64,000 nucleotides of DNA from Cepaea nemoralis (Eukaryota > Mollusca > Gastropoda > Stylommatophora > Helicidae). The stretch is taken from positions 147,501-211,500 of the forward strand of contig JACEFZ010018306.1 of assembly GCA_014155875.1 (NCBI GenBank). The letters are read 5' to 3'. The translations under genes and the position numbers were made by a program. Under the pieces are notes generated by a model, which was not told the DNA's origin, made no database searches, and saw nothing but the letters and a program-made list of their open reading frames with translations. Below are positions 44,101 to 53,640 of the stretch, in pieces (position 1 is the stretch's first letter; each line of letters begins with the position of its first letter).

Positions 44101-45147
44101 TGGTTGTCATGAGACTGGATTTCAGTTGTCATAACAAATGCTGTAAAATCCAACCAATCATATGCAAGATTATAGACAAGAAATTAAGAACAAATCAGAT
44201 AAGCAAGAAAAAAGAAGGCTCTTATCCTAGAACAAGTATCACCCGCTGTGTAACATGTGATCATGCGTTGGGATCGACGACTTTCTTCGATATGCATTGG
44301 GTAAAACAGGGCGAAGATCATGGGCGGGACAATAAAATAGTTCGAAATTAGCATTTAGAAATTGTGCGAAATGCGATGGACGAGAGAAGGCAACACAGCT
44401 TTTAAATATAGATGAAATAACTCTTTTCTGAGGTCGCACAAAGAAACATGTCGATCACAGTGAAATCGTGGTCCAATTTCTATGTAAAGAGGCATATAAT
44501 GCACTAACAGATTGGAAAGCAGTGCGTTCTAGAAAAAATTGGAGAACATGATGACAACTGGCAAGATCGAAAGGAAGAGACCAAGAGGAAGACCGATAAG
44601 TAAATACCTTGATGGCTTGGCCACGTGGCATGGTAGAGAGAGAAACATGGAGCTGATCCACGACTCTGGTGATTGAGTGAGATGGCGAAACATGACCGCC
44701 CACGCTTATCGGCATGGCACGTGATGGATGGAAGTTCTAGGACGATAGCCGTTATATTAAGAACCGTACAAATAAAGTAAACAAGAATGTGATCAGTGTT
44801 GCATACCTGCAAATCATAGGATTAATCAGTTAAGGAAACATTTACATGTTACTTCAAAGTTATCAGTAAAATAAACGTTTCATAATAGTTATGGGCGAGC
44901 TGAATGCCAAGATAGGATTAGACAATACGGAATATGACAAGAGAATGGGGAAAAATGGTCTTTTAAACGAAATTATAATTATTTGACAAAGTTTGACAGT
45001 CTGTCAATATGTCACACGACTGTGACACACAGGGTAAGATAGAAGTGTACTATAATTTTCATTTTCACAGAAACATATTTTTTTTTCGAAATTAACGATG
45101 ATTTATCGAAATATACTATTATTTCTAAATAATCCTCAGCAACTGTT

Positions 45148-45186
<39 letters not shown>

Positions 45187-45197
45187 TATACGGAAGT

Positions 45198-45248
<51 letters not shown>

Positions 45249-45268
45249 GATTGACTGTCTGTCTGTCA

Positions 45269-45362
<94 letters not shown>

Positions 45363-45526
45363 CTCATCTCATCATGTTCCTCTTGTACCTTGCGGTGTCG
45401 AGGTGAAGCATAAACAGCGGGAGAGTGCCCGCTTATGGGCTTCATATATCGATATCCTAATGGATTCTGTTATTCCCTGCGTTCATCGTTTACATGATAG
45501 GCCTCTTCCCCTGCTTCCCTCTGGTC

Positions 45527-45619
<93 letters not shown>

Positions 45620-46246
45620 CTTTACTATTCCCACAAGGTGAAGACGATATTGACACATACAAGAGTCACAACCATCATAGTTATCATGTTCGTTGTCCTG
45701 ATGATTAACGTGGTACCCGTATATTACGCCAACAGACTGGACTTCAAATTTTCCTACGTCAGAAACAAAACTCTCATTGGTCTAGTGTTCACAGACGACC
45801 GGGAGCAAGTTGAAAACATCATGTTTTCTATCAGTAATGTCTTCGTACAACTCAGTGCTTTCGGAATTATACTGGTGTGTACAGTAACATTGGTGGTCAA
45901 TCTTCGGCTGAAATTAAAATGGCGGCAAATGTCAATTGGAAACGTACAATCTGAAAGTGCAACAAGTCGCGACCATAAGGTCGCCAAGATGGTGATTTTT
46001 ATTTCTGGACTTTTCCTCGCCTGTTTCGTCCCCGTTTGTCTGATAATCACTTGCATGATTGTAGAGCCGGAGTTCTCCATCGGAGGCAAATACAGGAACA
46101 TGTTTATCTCTGTCTGCAGTATTGGGTTTGCCCTGGAGTCCATAAATTCATCTATGAACATCTGTATCTACTATCACATGAGCACTAAATACAAGATTGT
46201 ATTTCGACAGCTTTTTCATTGCAAAACTAATATTAAAAGACAGTAG
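37958..46246 (+). CDS. Three-exon class A GPCR, gastropod chemosensory-receptor-like
   Basis: Exons 37958-38183, 43705-43919 and 45638-46246 join in frame (phase 1, then phase 0) to give 349 residues. Seven membrane segments are visible at about 33-62, 70-94, 113-139, 156-177, 207-235, 262-288 and 299-326. Hallmarks: N54 in TM1, LAVSD with D81 in TM2, ERC at 137-139 in place of DRY, CFVP in TM6, and NICIY at 321-325 in place of NPxxY. N5 is a glycosylation site outside the cell. The sequence strongly resembles the lineage-expanded chemosensory receptors of gastropods (Aplysia-type), which sit in sensory neuron membranes and signal through G proteins; the ligand is unknown. Start chosen at the only ATG in frame after a GTG; no other open exon lies upstream. 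Introns contain LINEs yet the exons are intact, so the gene is probably functional. Confidence 0.85.
38505..41084 (-). mobile_element. RNase H-bearing LINE, 5'-truncated, in GPCR intron 1
   Basis: ATGTCGATAG flanks the element at 38505-38514 and 41075-41084, a perfect 10-bp target duplication; the element itself is 38515-41074. Its 3' tail is CTAA-type repeats (plus-strand TTAGTTAG at 38515-38531). It encodes RT then RNase H, the layout of I/Nimb/R1-type LINEs. The endonuclease is missing by truncation. One TGA (40190) and one frameshift (near 38900) disrupt the otherwise long reading frame, so decay is slight. Related remnants: 15385-16350, 36256-36500, 43160-43335 and possibly 62345-63085. 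Confidence 0.9.
38539..41072 (-). pseudogene. LINE RT-RNase H coding region with one stop and one frameshift
   Basis: Frames 41072-40190, 40189-38897 and 38886-38539 connect. RT motifs in order: [46 protein letters not shown], then (after the TGA) [13 protein letters not shown], and the active site YADDVLVYR near 40060. RNase H has the DGS motif (YTDGSVVRH near 39190) and, after the frameshift, [18 protein letters not shown] near 38860-38820. The end has [20 protein letters not shown]. RNase H would remove RNA from the hybrid during copying. Confidence 0.88.
41098..41200. repeat. (CATAG/CATAA/CATTG)n pentanucleotide microsatellite
   Basis: About twenty CATA[AG]-type units follow the 5' end of the intronic LINE, forming its flank. 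Confidence 0.9.
41800..41885 (+). mobile_element. Possible tRNA-like SINE head
   Basis: GGTAATGGGGTTG (box A-like) and AGTTCAATCACC (box B-like) are about 50 nt apart near 41812 and 41865. No body or target duplication confirmed. Confidence 0.3.
41941..42002. repeat. (CA)n/(CG) microsatellite
   Basis: ACACACACACGCGCGTGCGCGC then CA units. The reading frames across it are artefacts. Confidence 0.9.
43160..43335 (+). mobile_element. 3' end of an RNase H LINE, plus strand
   Basis: Reads like the last 55 codons of the LINE at 38515-41074 ([33 protein letters not shown]) followed by its 3' untranslated end ATGAGGATAATCTGTAGAG. The opposite orientation to the larger copy makes an inverted pair within intron 1. 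Confidence 0.8.
43437..43487 (-). mobile_element. SINE-A short fragment
   Basis: TAGTTTGCCATTGCC and GCTGTTTGTGATTTC correspond to the middle of SINE-A on the minus strand; heavily decayed. Confidence 0.45.
43561..43600. repeat. C-run followed by T-run
   Basis: A run of over twenty C residues with one A, then T residues, 100 bp before exon 2. The opposite strand is a G-run, prone to quadruplex and to sequencing error. Confidence 0.85.
43705..43919 (+). CDS. GPCR exon 2
   Basis: 215 bp: rest of TM2, extracellular loop 1 and TM3 through the ERC motif to MPLK. Acceptor TACAAAG ends at 43704 and donor AAG|GTTTGT is at 43919/43920. Confidence 0.85.
44526..44740 (+). mobile_element. RTE-like LINE 3' end, 5'-truncated
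   Basis: Matches the last 200 bp of the complete LINE ([24 protein letters not shown] stretch, then HDSGD and AYRHG) with the ATGG tail GTGATGGATGG. GTTCTAG flanks it at 44526-44532 and 44734-44740, the same 7-bp length of target duplication as the full-length copy. Confidence 0.82.
45146..45362. repeat. (CAGA)n, (CTGT)n and (TA)n tracts
   Basis: CAGA units at 45148-45186 are followed 15 bp later by CTGT units at 45199-45268, perfect inverse complements, then about 45 TA units. The first two could fold into a hairpin of over 35 bp. Confidence 0.93.
45528..45618. repeat. (TG)n(TA)n microsatellite
   Basis: TG units then about 37 TA units abutting the 3' splice site of intron 2. Confidence 0.95.
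45638..46246 (+). CDS. GPCR exon 3
   Basis: 202 codons and TAG: intracellular loop 2, TM4 ([20 protein letters not shown]), TM5, loop 3 with basic residues (KLKWRQ), TM6, TM7 and a short basic tail ending KRQ. The acceptor AG is at 45636-45637, and the phase matches exon 2. No AATAAA was seen in the next 150 bp. Confidence 0.87.
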   Translation: MKTILTHTRVTTIIVIMFVVLMINVVPVYYANRLDFKFSYVRNKTLIGLVFTDDREQVENIMFSISNVFVQLSAFGIILVCTVTLVVNLRLKLKWRQMSIGNVQSESATSRDHKVAKMVIFISGLFLACFVPVCLIITCMIVEPEFSIGGKYRNMFISVCSIGFALESINSSMNICIYYHMSTKYKIVFRQLFHCKTNIKRQ

Positions 46247-46390
46247 CGATGTACTTGACAAGATGTTTTAGAAATAGTATTACCAGTTGGGGGACACTTG
46301 CATCTAATTCTGGAATGTGGGGTTCGGGAATGAAGTCCTGTGATTATAATCTAGTGACAATCACAATAGATTGAAAGGTTTTGGCAAGAT

Positions 46391-46651
46391 GTTTATTGTT
46401 TTTTATTATTTTTTTTTTTCGCATATCCTTTACAGGACACCGATGTCAACATCAGGATCTTTCAGCTGATTGTTGATTTCTTGGCAAGATTATGCTCAGT
46501 AGTTTGCCATTGCTTTCTTAGCGACCGGCTCACATACCCCGTAAGTTACCGAACGCGGAGAGAACCACCACCAATTCTCACGCACATCACGTTACTCACG
46601 AGAGTATATGGGATTACGGAGAAAGTCGTGTAACACCTAGACCATGGAGGC
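46391..46651 (-). mobile_element. SINE-A copy 3 (minus)
   Basis: Poly(A) end (T-run) at about 46400-46419, then the conserved body and a tRNA-like head ending near 46651. TGGCAAGAT flanks it at 46382-46390 and 46652-46660, a 9-bp target duplication. Confidence 0.88.
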
Positions 46652-46669
46652 TGGCAAGATTTTATAGAG

Positions 46670-46671
<2 letters not shown>

Positions 46672-46764
<93 letters not shown>
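46672..46764. repeat. (TA)n microsatellite
   Basis: About 46 uninterrupted TA units between the SINE and the LINE tail. Confidence 0.96.
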
Positions 46765-46768
<4 letters not shown>

Positions 46769-46969
46769 TCATCATCATCATTATCAACGTCATCTGTCAC
46801 TTCTGCCGTCAAGCGTCGTGGGGAGGAATAATTTGCGTCGCAGCGCTCGGTGGGCGGCACTGGATAGTGTCATTCCGTGTGATTGTACAATGTCTTCGAT
46901 GTCGTCAATCACTTTTCTTCTTGGACGTCCTTGTGGTCTCGTCGCAGATGATCTTTGATGTAAGGTCTG
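46765..46969 (-). mobile_element. LINE 3' coding end, left half (split by LTR element)
   Basis: Minus-strand frame with RPQGRPRRKVIDDIEDIVQS and AAHRALRRK is the C-terminal GRPR segment typical of RTE-like LINEs; the element ends in a GAT-unit tail (plus CATCATCATCAT near 46766). Its 5' continuation lies at 50723-50885 beyond the LTR element. Confidence 0.7.
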
Positions 46970-47521
46970 TGTCAACGTGTTGGGATGTCTAGGGATCTAG
47001 ACTCGGGCTCAAACAGGCAACAATAACTCCGTTAAACATAATATAGCAACTTTAATGAACATTAATATACAGTGCGTTGGCGCAGTGGGTTTAACAAGCT
47101 CGCACTGAGGCGTTGCATATCACAGAGGTTTAACATCACACATGATTGTAACAAACATTCTAAGCAAACTATCTAGCATATGTCTATGACCCTAAATATA
47201 CATGGGTCTAAACTATTAAGTCCCTCTAAGGCAGGCCCTGTTGCCTCTCCGATGTCCCGTCTGTCTCTGCTGGTTCACACGTGTCGCAATCCGACACGGG
47301 TGGTAACTCTGTTCGAGTTCCTCGTGGACCCCGCAATAGGCGGGCCACATCAGTGTCCACGGGACAGTGGACTTACTGACCAGTCCTTCGAGAAGGCTCT
47401 GGATTACTCTGGCCTTGGAGTGACTTACTTCTTTCCCTTGGGCGGGAGTTGTAGCCCTTGGCTAATATCTATTAACTCATGTTGGTTTACCGGATAATGT
47501 GGATAATGTGAGGCTGTGACA
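46970..47521 (-). repeat. 3' LTR of the gag-only element
   Basis: 552 bp; matches 50177-50722 apart from a GGACTT insertion near 47365-47372 and several substitutions. The element is on the minus strand, so this is the downstream LTR. Confidence 0.92.
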
Positions 47522-47524
47522 GGA

Positions 47525-47543
47525 GTCCCCCCTCTCCCCTGAT
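47525..47543 (-). promoter_or_regulatory. Polypurine tract of the gag-only element
   Basis: Minus strand AGGGGAGAGGGGGGACT directly upstream of the 3' LTR, where plus-strand DNA synthesis is primed in LTR elements. Confidence 0.75.
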
Positions 47544-47545
47544 TT

Positions 47546-48776
47546 GATGGGTTGTTATAGGGTAATTAGTTCTGCACTAATTCTGTCACAGAATCACATA
47601 AAGTCGGTGTTTGTAGTTTGGTGGACAATACTTTGGTAACCTACATACTAGCATCAAAACTCATGTATTCTCCCATACACCACTTCTCTGATTTGCTGAA
47701 GAGGTCTCTCTCTCCTGTGTCCTTAAAAATGCTTATCTGACCGAAGTTACGTGACGTTTACTAGTTGTTTCTACAACCCGTCCTTCTCAAAGTATCCTAC
47801 TGATACCAAGATAATTAACCTCTGTATTAGAGGATTAACAAGACAAAAGTCTTGGCTAATTAAGTACACCTTCAAATCTTGTTCCGTGTGTGCATTTCAA
47901 TACACTTTTACTCTCGTATGTTGTATAATGCTGAATATGTAGTTACGCTGTTATTTTATCCCATCTAACTACATGTGTCCCTGTTGGCTTGTTAGTGTGT
48001 TGACTAATAAGTTGATGTTACTAATAAAGTGACTGTATTTTAATTGATAGTGTTCAGTTTTTAGTTTTGTGTAGAGTGTGTGCTGATTGTGTGGCTTATC
48101 TCCAAGCGTCACGAGTTGGGATACCCTTAATCATGAATTACCCGAATGTGTGTAATGCATGATCAGGCATTCCAAGCAGTGGTGCTTAGATGTAGTATCC
48201 TAAATACTAAACTAAGAGTACTAAACTAACTACTAAACATGTATCAACAATTTAGACAAGTTATATAATTTACATGAAAGACGCAGACAAATTAAAATAA
48301 ATACGTTTTGCGTACAATTTGTCCGCTCAGTATATCGCTCTCTCATTTAATCCATTCACCCTGTCATTCACACACCTTTCATTCAAAATAGTATTTGGTT
48401 AAAATATATAAGTAAAGTTGAGGTAAGTGTTATTGCCCTTAGCAAAATGGAATAGGCGATACGTTCCCTTTAAGATAATACGTACTTTTTGTACGATGAA
48501 TAAAACATGGTTTATAATTTACATAGAGAAAATTGCATAGGAAGATTATTTCACCTATGAATGGCAATACCTGTAATATTATGGTAGAAAATGTACAAAT
48601 TACAGGATGACATATTATATATACATAATTTACTACAAATATAATACATATTCAATACTAAATTAATTAATTAACTAAGTAACTACATCCAACGATGATG
48701 TGCGCGTTGTCCTCCTGTTGTCAGCGTGTCGTGCCATGAATGTTCCTCCTGTTGTTAGCGTGTCGTGCCATGAATG
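47546..48776. other. Non-coding interior of the gag-only element
   Basis: No pol-like sequence in any frame. A 33-bp unit (CCTCCTGTTGTTAGCGTGTC plus GTGCCATGAATGTT) is present twice in tandem at 48711-48778, at the gag end; the second copy contains the gag stop region. Confidence 0.7.
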
Positions 48777-49592
48777 TTAATAGTTAGTATGGCTGTTGTT
48801 AGTTTTAGCTGAGTTAATCCACTTTGTGCACACATCCTGAACTGTAGACACGTAGTCTATGAAGGTTTGGTTAGGTTGTGGGGATAATTTTGCGAACTGT
48901 TGTTGGTAACCTGCTGTATCTAATGAGAAATGTTGGAGAATGCGTTGCTTTAAATAATCATAGTCTTTTCTCATTTCCTGTGGCACTGTTTCTATTACTT
49001 TCAATGGTTCCAGAGCTAAGTTTCTCATTAAAATAAATGCCCAATCTGATTTTACAATCTTATGGTAAGACATTAGACACTCAAAATTTTCCAGGTATGC
49101 ACTGATAGAATCTCCTGAGCAAAATGCTTTTACGAGGCCTTTATACTTGTTATATTTTTGTTCCTCCTCCTTGCTTCTCAGTTTATTTACAGATATTTCT
49201 ACGTTGGACTCAATCTCCATCTGCTTAAGTTTTATTTGTGTATCGGCATTCAATTTGGCTAGTTTGGCCGCCGCCTCAAGTTCCATCTTCTTTTCTTCTG
49301 CCTGCAATTGCATTTTCTTCTCTTCTGCCTGCAATTGCATTTTCTTTTCTTCTGCCTCCAATTGCATTTTCTTTTCTTCTGCCTGCAATTGCATTTTCTT
49401 TTCTTCTGCCTCCACTTGTCTCTGTTTTTCTTCCCGTTCTCTCGCTCTTTCCTCACGGGCAATGTTCTCTGCGTGCGTTCTTTCTTCACGGGCAATGTTC
49501 TCTGCGTGCGTCTTCTGTGCCCATTCTGACAGTTTCTCTTCTTTATAACCTAATCTCATACCTAACTCAATACATTTTTCTAATGTAGACAT
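48777..49592 (-). CDS. Gag protein of the gag-only LTR element
   Basis: 271 codons from an ATG at 49592. The N-terminus MSTLEKCIELGMRLGYKEEK parallels the other gag. Residues 35-125 form a coiled coil with tandem EEKKMQLQA heptad-like units (about five, from a 27- to 30-bp DNA repeat). The capsid-like part has KYKGLVKAFCSGDSISAYL and LSPQPNQTFIDYVSTVQDV, matching the Gmr1-like gag. The C-terminal zinc knuckle is absent: the frame ends after WINSAKTNNS in the tandem duplication at 48711-48778. Packaging of its RNA may therefore depend on another gag. Confidence 0.85.
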   Translation of the reverse strand: MSTLEKCIELGMRLGYKEEKLSEWAQKTHAENIAREERTHAENIAREERAREREEKQRQVEAEEKKMQLQAEEKKMQLEAEEKKMQLQAEEKKMQLQAEEKKMELEAAAKLAKLNADTQIKLKQMEIESNVEISVNKLRSKEEEQKYNKYKGLVKAFCSGDSISAYLENFECLMSYHKIVKSDWAFILMRNLALEPLKVIETVPQEMRKDYDYLKQRILQHFSLDTAGYQQQFAKLSPQPNQTFIDYVSTVQDVCTKWINSAKTNNSHTNY

Positions 49593-50176
49593 TTTGACTT
49601 CTCCTCGTTGGTAATTTCACTGAAGTTAAATCCCTTAGAAAAAATGTTGGGGAGTAGACAATTTAGTTATCTCCCTTAATGTTTACATAAGCAAATAGAA
49701 ATGCAAAGTTATGTTGGTACAAGGTTATGAATATATATAGAAATCAATGCAAAACAAAAATGTTACATGGATGGAAGGTGATAAGTACCACTTAGGGTTG
49801 CAATGGGCATGATATGAAACTTATCTTATATTCCAAGGACTTGCGAATGTTGTCTTGTTATTTCGCCACTGTTGGATAGGTTACATCAGTTACACACACC
49901 ACACTTCACGGCACAATCTGCTCGTAGAATGAAATAACATTAATAACAGTCAAATGTCACAGTCATGTCAAAATAGTTTATAGTATTAACATCATGGAGA
50001 GACTTGCTGCAGAGGGACTAATATTAATACTAGTTCATTACTCTAGATAGCTGCAATACAATTCAATTTTGTTCATAAATAAATTTGACATTATTTCTTT
50101 ACTGTTTTACTTGGCAATCAATGGCCGTCTGAACGTAAAGCTAGTGCCAAAACCGGAGCCTGGCCCCCAAAAAGCC
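49593..50176 (-). other. Leader of the gag-only element
   Basis: Between the 5' LTR and gag on the minus strand. The primer-binding site should be next to 50176 (minus GGCTTTTTGGGGGCCAGG); I could not match it to a tRNA. Confidence 0.5.
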
Positions 50177-50722
50177 TGTCAACGTGTTGGGATGTCTAGG
50201 GATCTAGACTCGGGCTCAAACAGGCAACAATAACTCCGTTAAACATAATATAGCAACTTTAATGAACATTAATATACAGTGCGTTGGCGCAGTGGGTTTA
50301 ACAAGCTCGCACTGAGGCGTTGCATATCACAGAGGTTTAACATCACACATGATTGTAACAAACATTCTTAGCAAACTATCTAGCATATGTCTATGACCCT
50401 AACTATACATGGGTCTAAACTATTAAGTACCTCTAAGGCAGGCCCTGTTGCCTCTCCGATGTCCCGTCTGTCTCTGCTCGTTCACACGTGTCGCAATCCG
50501 ACACGGGTGGTAACTCTGTTCGAGTTCCTCGTGGACCCCGCAATAGGCGGGCCACATCAGTGTCCACGGGACAGTACTGACCAGTCCTTCGAGAAGGCTC
50601 TGGATTACTCTGGCCTTGGAGTGACTTACTTCTTTCCCTTGGGCGGGAGTTGTAGCCCTTGGCTAATATCTATTAACTCATATTGGTTTACCAGATAATG
50701 TGGATAATGTGAGGCTGTGACA
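50177..50722 (-). repeat. 5' LTR of the gag-only element
   Basis: 546 bp; pairs with 46970-47521. Ends CTGTGACA at 50722, followed by the GTCTG target duplication. Confidence 0.92.
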
Positions 50723-50885
50723 GTCTGTGATGATAGTTGCTGGTGTTGCATTCTAGCGACATGGCCAAACCACTTGATCTTCTGTCTTTCAATAAATGTG
50801 GCACAAGGTGTTGATCCCACAGTCTATCTGATAATAGCATTTCTTACACGGTCTGCGGATTGTTAAGTTGGCAGCTCTCCTCAGG
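50723..50885 (-). mobile_element. LINE 3' coding end, right half
   Basis: Minus-strand FIERQKIKWFGHVARMQHQQ is the GHV motif region of an RTE-like LINE C-terminus; it joins the half at 46765-46969 when the LTR element and one GTCTG are removed. Confidence 0.7.
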
Positions 50886-52504
50886 CATCTAATTTCGCAG
50901 AAGTTGATTTTGCGAAAGTGTAATTTGGATAAAATCCAGGTTTGAGATTGATAGCATAGGGTTGATGTAAACCGCCCACACGACTACAACGCTAACGAAT
51001 CGGTCATGGAGAAAATATCTAACTTTAAAATAAACACCCAAACAGAACGTCAAAATAACAGCAAACAATTTAACTGGCATATTGTTTGGATATTGTGTAA
51101 ACTGGTAATGCCGCTCTTAATAGGTGCTGGTGACGTTGGTATATAAGCGTACTAACAGTGTCGTGTATTTCTGGGTGCTGGTATATCCATCGATCCGATG
51201 AAAAACGATCAGTGACACATTATATATTGCCTAGATGTCTTGAATACAGTCTCAACTAATATGCCTGTTCGGATCCGTGTAAATTCTCCTTGTTCCTACC
51301 TGCGTATGCCTTCGGTGACGACTTCATCCCGTGTGTACGTCCAGTGAATATAATGTGACGAAGTTAACCAGTGATATGTAGTATATATGAAATTGGAATA
51401 GTACATTGGAATATTAAATGATGATAGTTGCCTGTCCTCTGAACTGCTGACACATAGTAACTGTCTAACACACAGAATTTGCCTGGGCTGACATGATGTG
51501 ATAACTTAATCTAGGTGGCTTACTGGCGATGGCGTCTCTTCACAATTCAGATTCAATGCTTTCGTTTCGAAGAGCCCTCCACCTCTGTCAACCGGTAAAT
51601 GAAGATGTAACAGTCACCATCAGCAAAGGAACTCATTTTCCAAGAAAGAAACCATTTGAACAGATTCTTGGAAGCACTGTGCCAACATGGATAGATAACT
51701 CGAAGCCGGTATATATCTCAGTTATGGCGACATTTATTGCCTGTGTTCAAGCTGGTGACCACATATCAATTGTAGTAATAATAATATTAATAATTCTCAG
51801 CATACCGTGCCTGTTCAGCCATGCGGGACAGTATTGAAATAATATGAACCTACTCTATAACTGCTGATATAATGTCTCGCCACTTCTAATCAGCTAGTGT
51901 TCCTTACCAGTTGGCCTCTTTGTCACCTTGTCATGATTGCCAAGTCCCAATTTACGCATTTGCATCTATCCGTCGTTTCTAGCTAAGATGAATAGTGTCT
52001 TGGCAATCTATCTCGTCCATCCAATATGTATTAGCCATCAGTGCGACGTCTTGCCAGTTTATAACTAATCTTATTTCGTGACTAGAATCGTGCTGCCTCA
52101 TAGCTGCCATCCCAAGGTCTGTCTGTTGTTGTTGTTGTTGTTGTTAACTACCCCTGTGACGTTTTCTCCTTCTCACGTCACTTCTCTAGTTTCTCTTCTC
52201 TGTTGGTTCGAGGTTTTCTCACCAATTCTTTTTGACGTCATTTCGTCTGACCTGCTACTTGGCAATCATGAAGTGTCATCTCTGCATAGCGGCTGTAATT
52301 AGTGCCTTAAACTATCTCAGGTTTTCACTGTGTACGCATTCACGTCTTTGCAATCTCCTTTTTATGTTATCTAACTGCATACAAACTGCTCTGTAGTGAA
52401 AGTGTTACGGACTGCAATTCGTAATCTCGCATTTAGCGTTCGAAACACAACTGCGGGCGATTTAGCAGCAGACTACTTTGCATTGGTTTTCATATAATTC
52501 GGAA
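50886..52504. other. Unassigned DNA
   Basis: Open frames at 51529-51837 and 52078-52302 have no recognised domain. A (TTG)n run lies at about 52119-52145. Confidence 0.45.
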
Positions 52505-52625
52505 TGAGTCCCGGTCGTTCAGAAAGCTATGAAAAACTACTGAACGTAAACTTGGCAATATATCACAAACTGGCTAGCAATTATAGTGTTGACTGCGACG
52601 TCCTGTAAAGGATACACCATTAACT
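52505..52625 (+). mobile_element. SINE-A 3'-half fragment
   Basis: GGTCGTTCAGAAAGCTATGA, ACTACTGAACGTAAACTTGG, then GTCCTGTAAAGGATACACCA match the body of SINE-A. No head and no poly(A). Confidence 0.7.
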
Positions 52626-53204
52626 GTCCCGCATACATAGTTGTCTTCCCTTTGCTCAGTTCACTTCTATGCTTCCGTGACGGAAACATTTAAACAGCGA
52701 TCTGCATCTTTTTATTTGACTTATGTGTTTTAATTTATTGACCTTGTTCGCATTCAGAATTATCTTCTTAAGCCAGTGTCTACGCCACTTCTTAGTAATA
52801 TGTTTATTTCTTACTCAGTTACTTGTCTTACTATTTGTCTATTTAACGGCATTCCGAAATCGTAAATTTTGCGCTCGACTGGTGACTACTTGCTTATTTA
52901 TGAAAATTATAAATGAAGTCAATGATCCTTTTGACCATGCACCTTGTGCACAACTGTAGGCGATCATTTTATTTTTGATCAATTCACCATTCTTGAATTA
53001 GTTCTGTGCATTTTTTTTCCCATCAGTGCATCATAAAACAGCACAGGTTAGAACACCAAGGGAAATAATGCAAGAAAATGTTTAATAAAATGAAATTCCG
53101 CTGTTTATGGAACCTACCTGAATATTCACTTGAATTATATAACCAAACATTTCGAATTTGCATCGCAAACGATTTATTTTAAAATTGCTCTGCGTTCCTA
53201 TATT
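52626..53204. other. Unassigned AT-rich DNA
   Basis: A 78-codon hydrophobic open frame (52723-52959) without a recognised pattern; nothing else visible. Confidence 0.4.
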
Positions 53205-53320
53205 GACCCAGCCTAAGATGGGGTTAGGGAATTGTCGTGGGAAGTAAAGACGGTGGGCGTCATACTGGCGACGTCACCAGTCGAGCGTCGATAGGGTTAT
53301 AAACATATGGGGCTATTGCC
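53205..53320 (+). mobile_element. SINE family B 3' part
   Basis: CCAGCCTAAGATGGGGTTAG, GGGAAGTAAAGACGG and GTCGAGCGTCGATAGGGTTA match the family B copies at 20640 and 36730. Confidence 0.55.
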
Positions 53321-53539
53321 ACATGTCATATAGGCCTCAAGATGCGTATAATTACATTATTTACATCTTTGCAATACCCAAACATAGGCAGCCGTAGTAA
53401 TGTAAAGTCTAACACGCTTGCCTGTCAATCCGTCAGTAATTTATTCGAATATGCTTCAAGTCGATCTCTCCAAATTTTCTTCATCTTTGAAACTAACGTC
53501 GGTCGGAGATATTTTAAAAATATAAAATGACACAAAGTA

Positions 53540-53640
53540 GTGCAGCTTTACATAACCTAATTACGACACATACAGGACGTTGCGGCGATTAGCCTTCATC
53601 AGCAAACAAACACATACACAAAACACAACATATAGTCACG
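53540..53640 (-). mobile_element. Possible Penelope-like terminal remnant
   Basis: On the minus strand GCTGATGAAGGCTAATCGCC then GCAACGTCCTGTATG resembles the 'CTGATGAAGGC...AACGTCC' terminal motif seen in many Penelope-like elements. No coding part is nearby. Confidence 0.3.

Larger units (their letters stand above)
43920..45637 (+). other. GPCR intron 2 (1.7 kb)
   Basis: Begins GTTTGT and ends TTTACTATTCCCACAAG. Contents: RTE-like fragment (44526-44740), (CAGA)n/(CTGT)n inverted pair, and two long (TA)n tracts, the second only 18 bp before the acceptor. Confidence 0.8.
46965..50727 (-). mobile_element. Gag-only LTR retrotransposon, non-autonomous
   Basis: Direct repeats 46970-47521 and 50177-50722 (552 and 546 bp, beginning TGTCAACGTG and ending GGCTGTGACA) enclose a gag on the minus strand. 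GTCTG flanks the unit on both sides (46965-46969 and 50723-50727), a perfect 5-bp target duplication. A polypurine tract (minus GGGGAGAGGGGGGACTCC) abuts the 3' LTR at 47522-47540. There is no protease, RT or integrase. Its gag resembles that of the Gmr1-like element, so that element, or a complete relative, may supply the enzymes. The LTRs differ mainly by a 6-bp indel and a few substitutions, so insertion is recent. Confidence 0.9.

Noticed and set aside
51529..51837. 102-codon plus-strand frame
   Set aside because: There are no conserved motifs, splice signals or homologous copy in the window, so chance is likely.
53575..53605. Second hammerhead ribozyme on the minus strand (CTGATGAAGGC...GCAACG)
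   Set aside because: The GAAA core is GCAA and no stem I partner was found. It better fits a generic PLE terminal motif.
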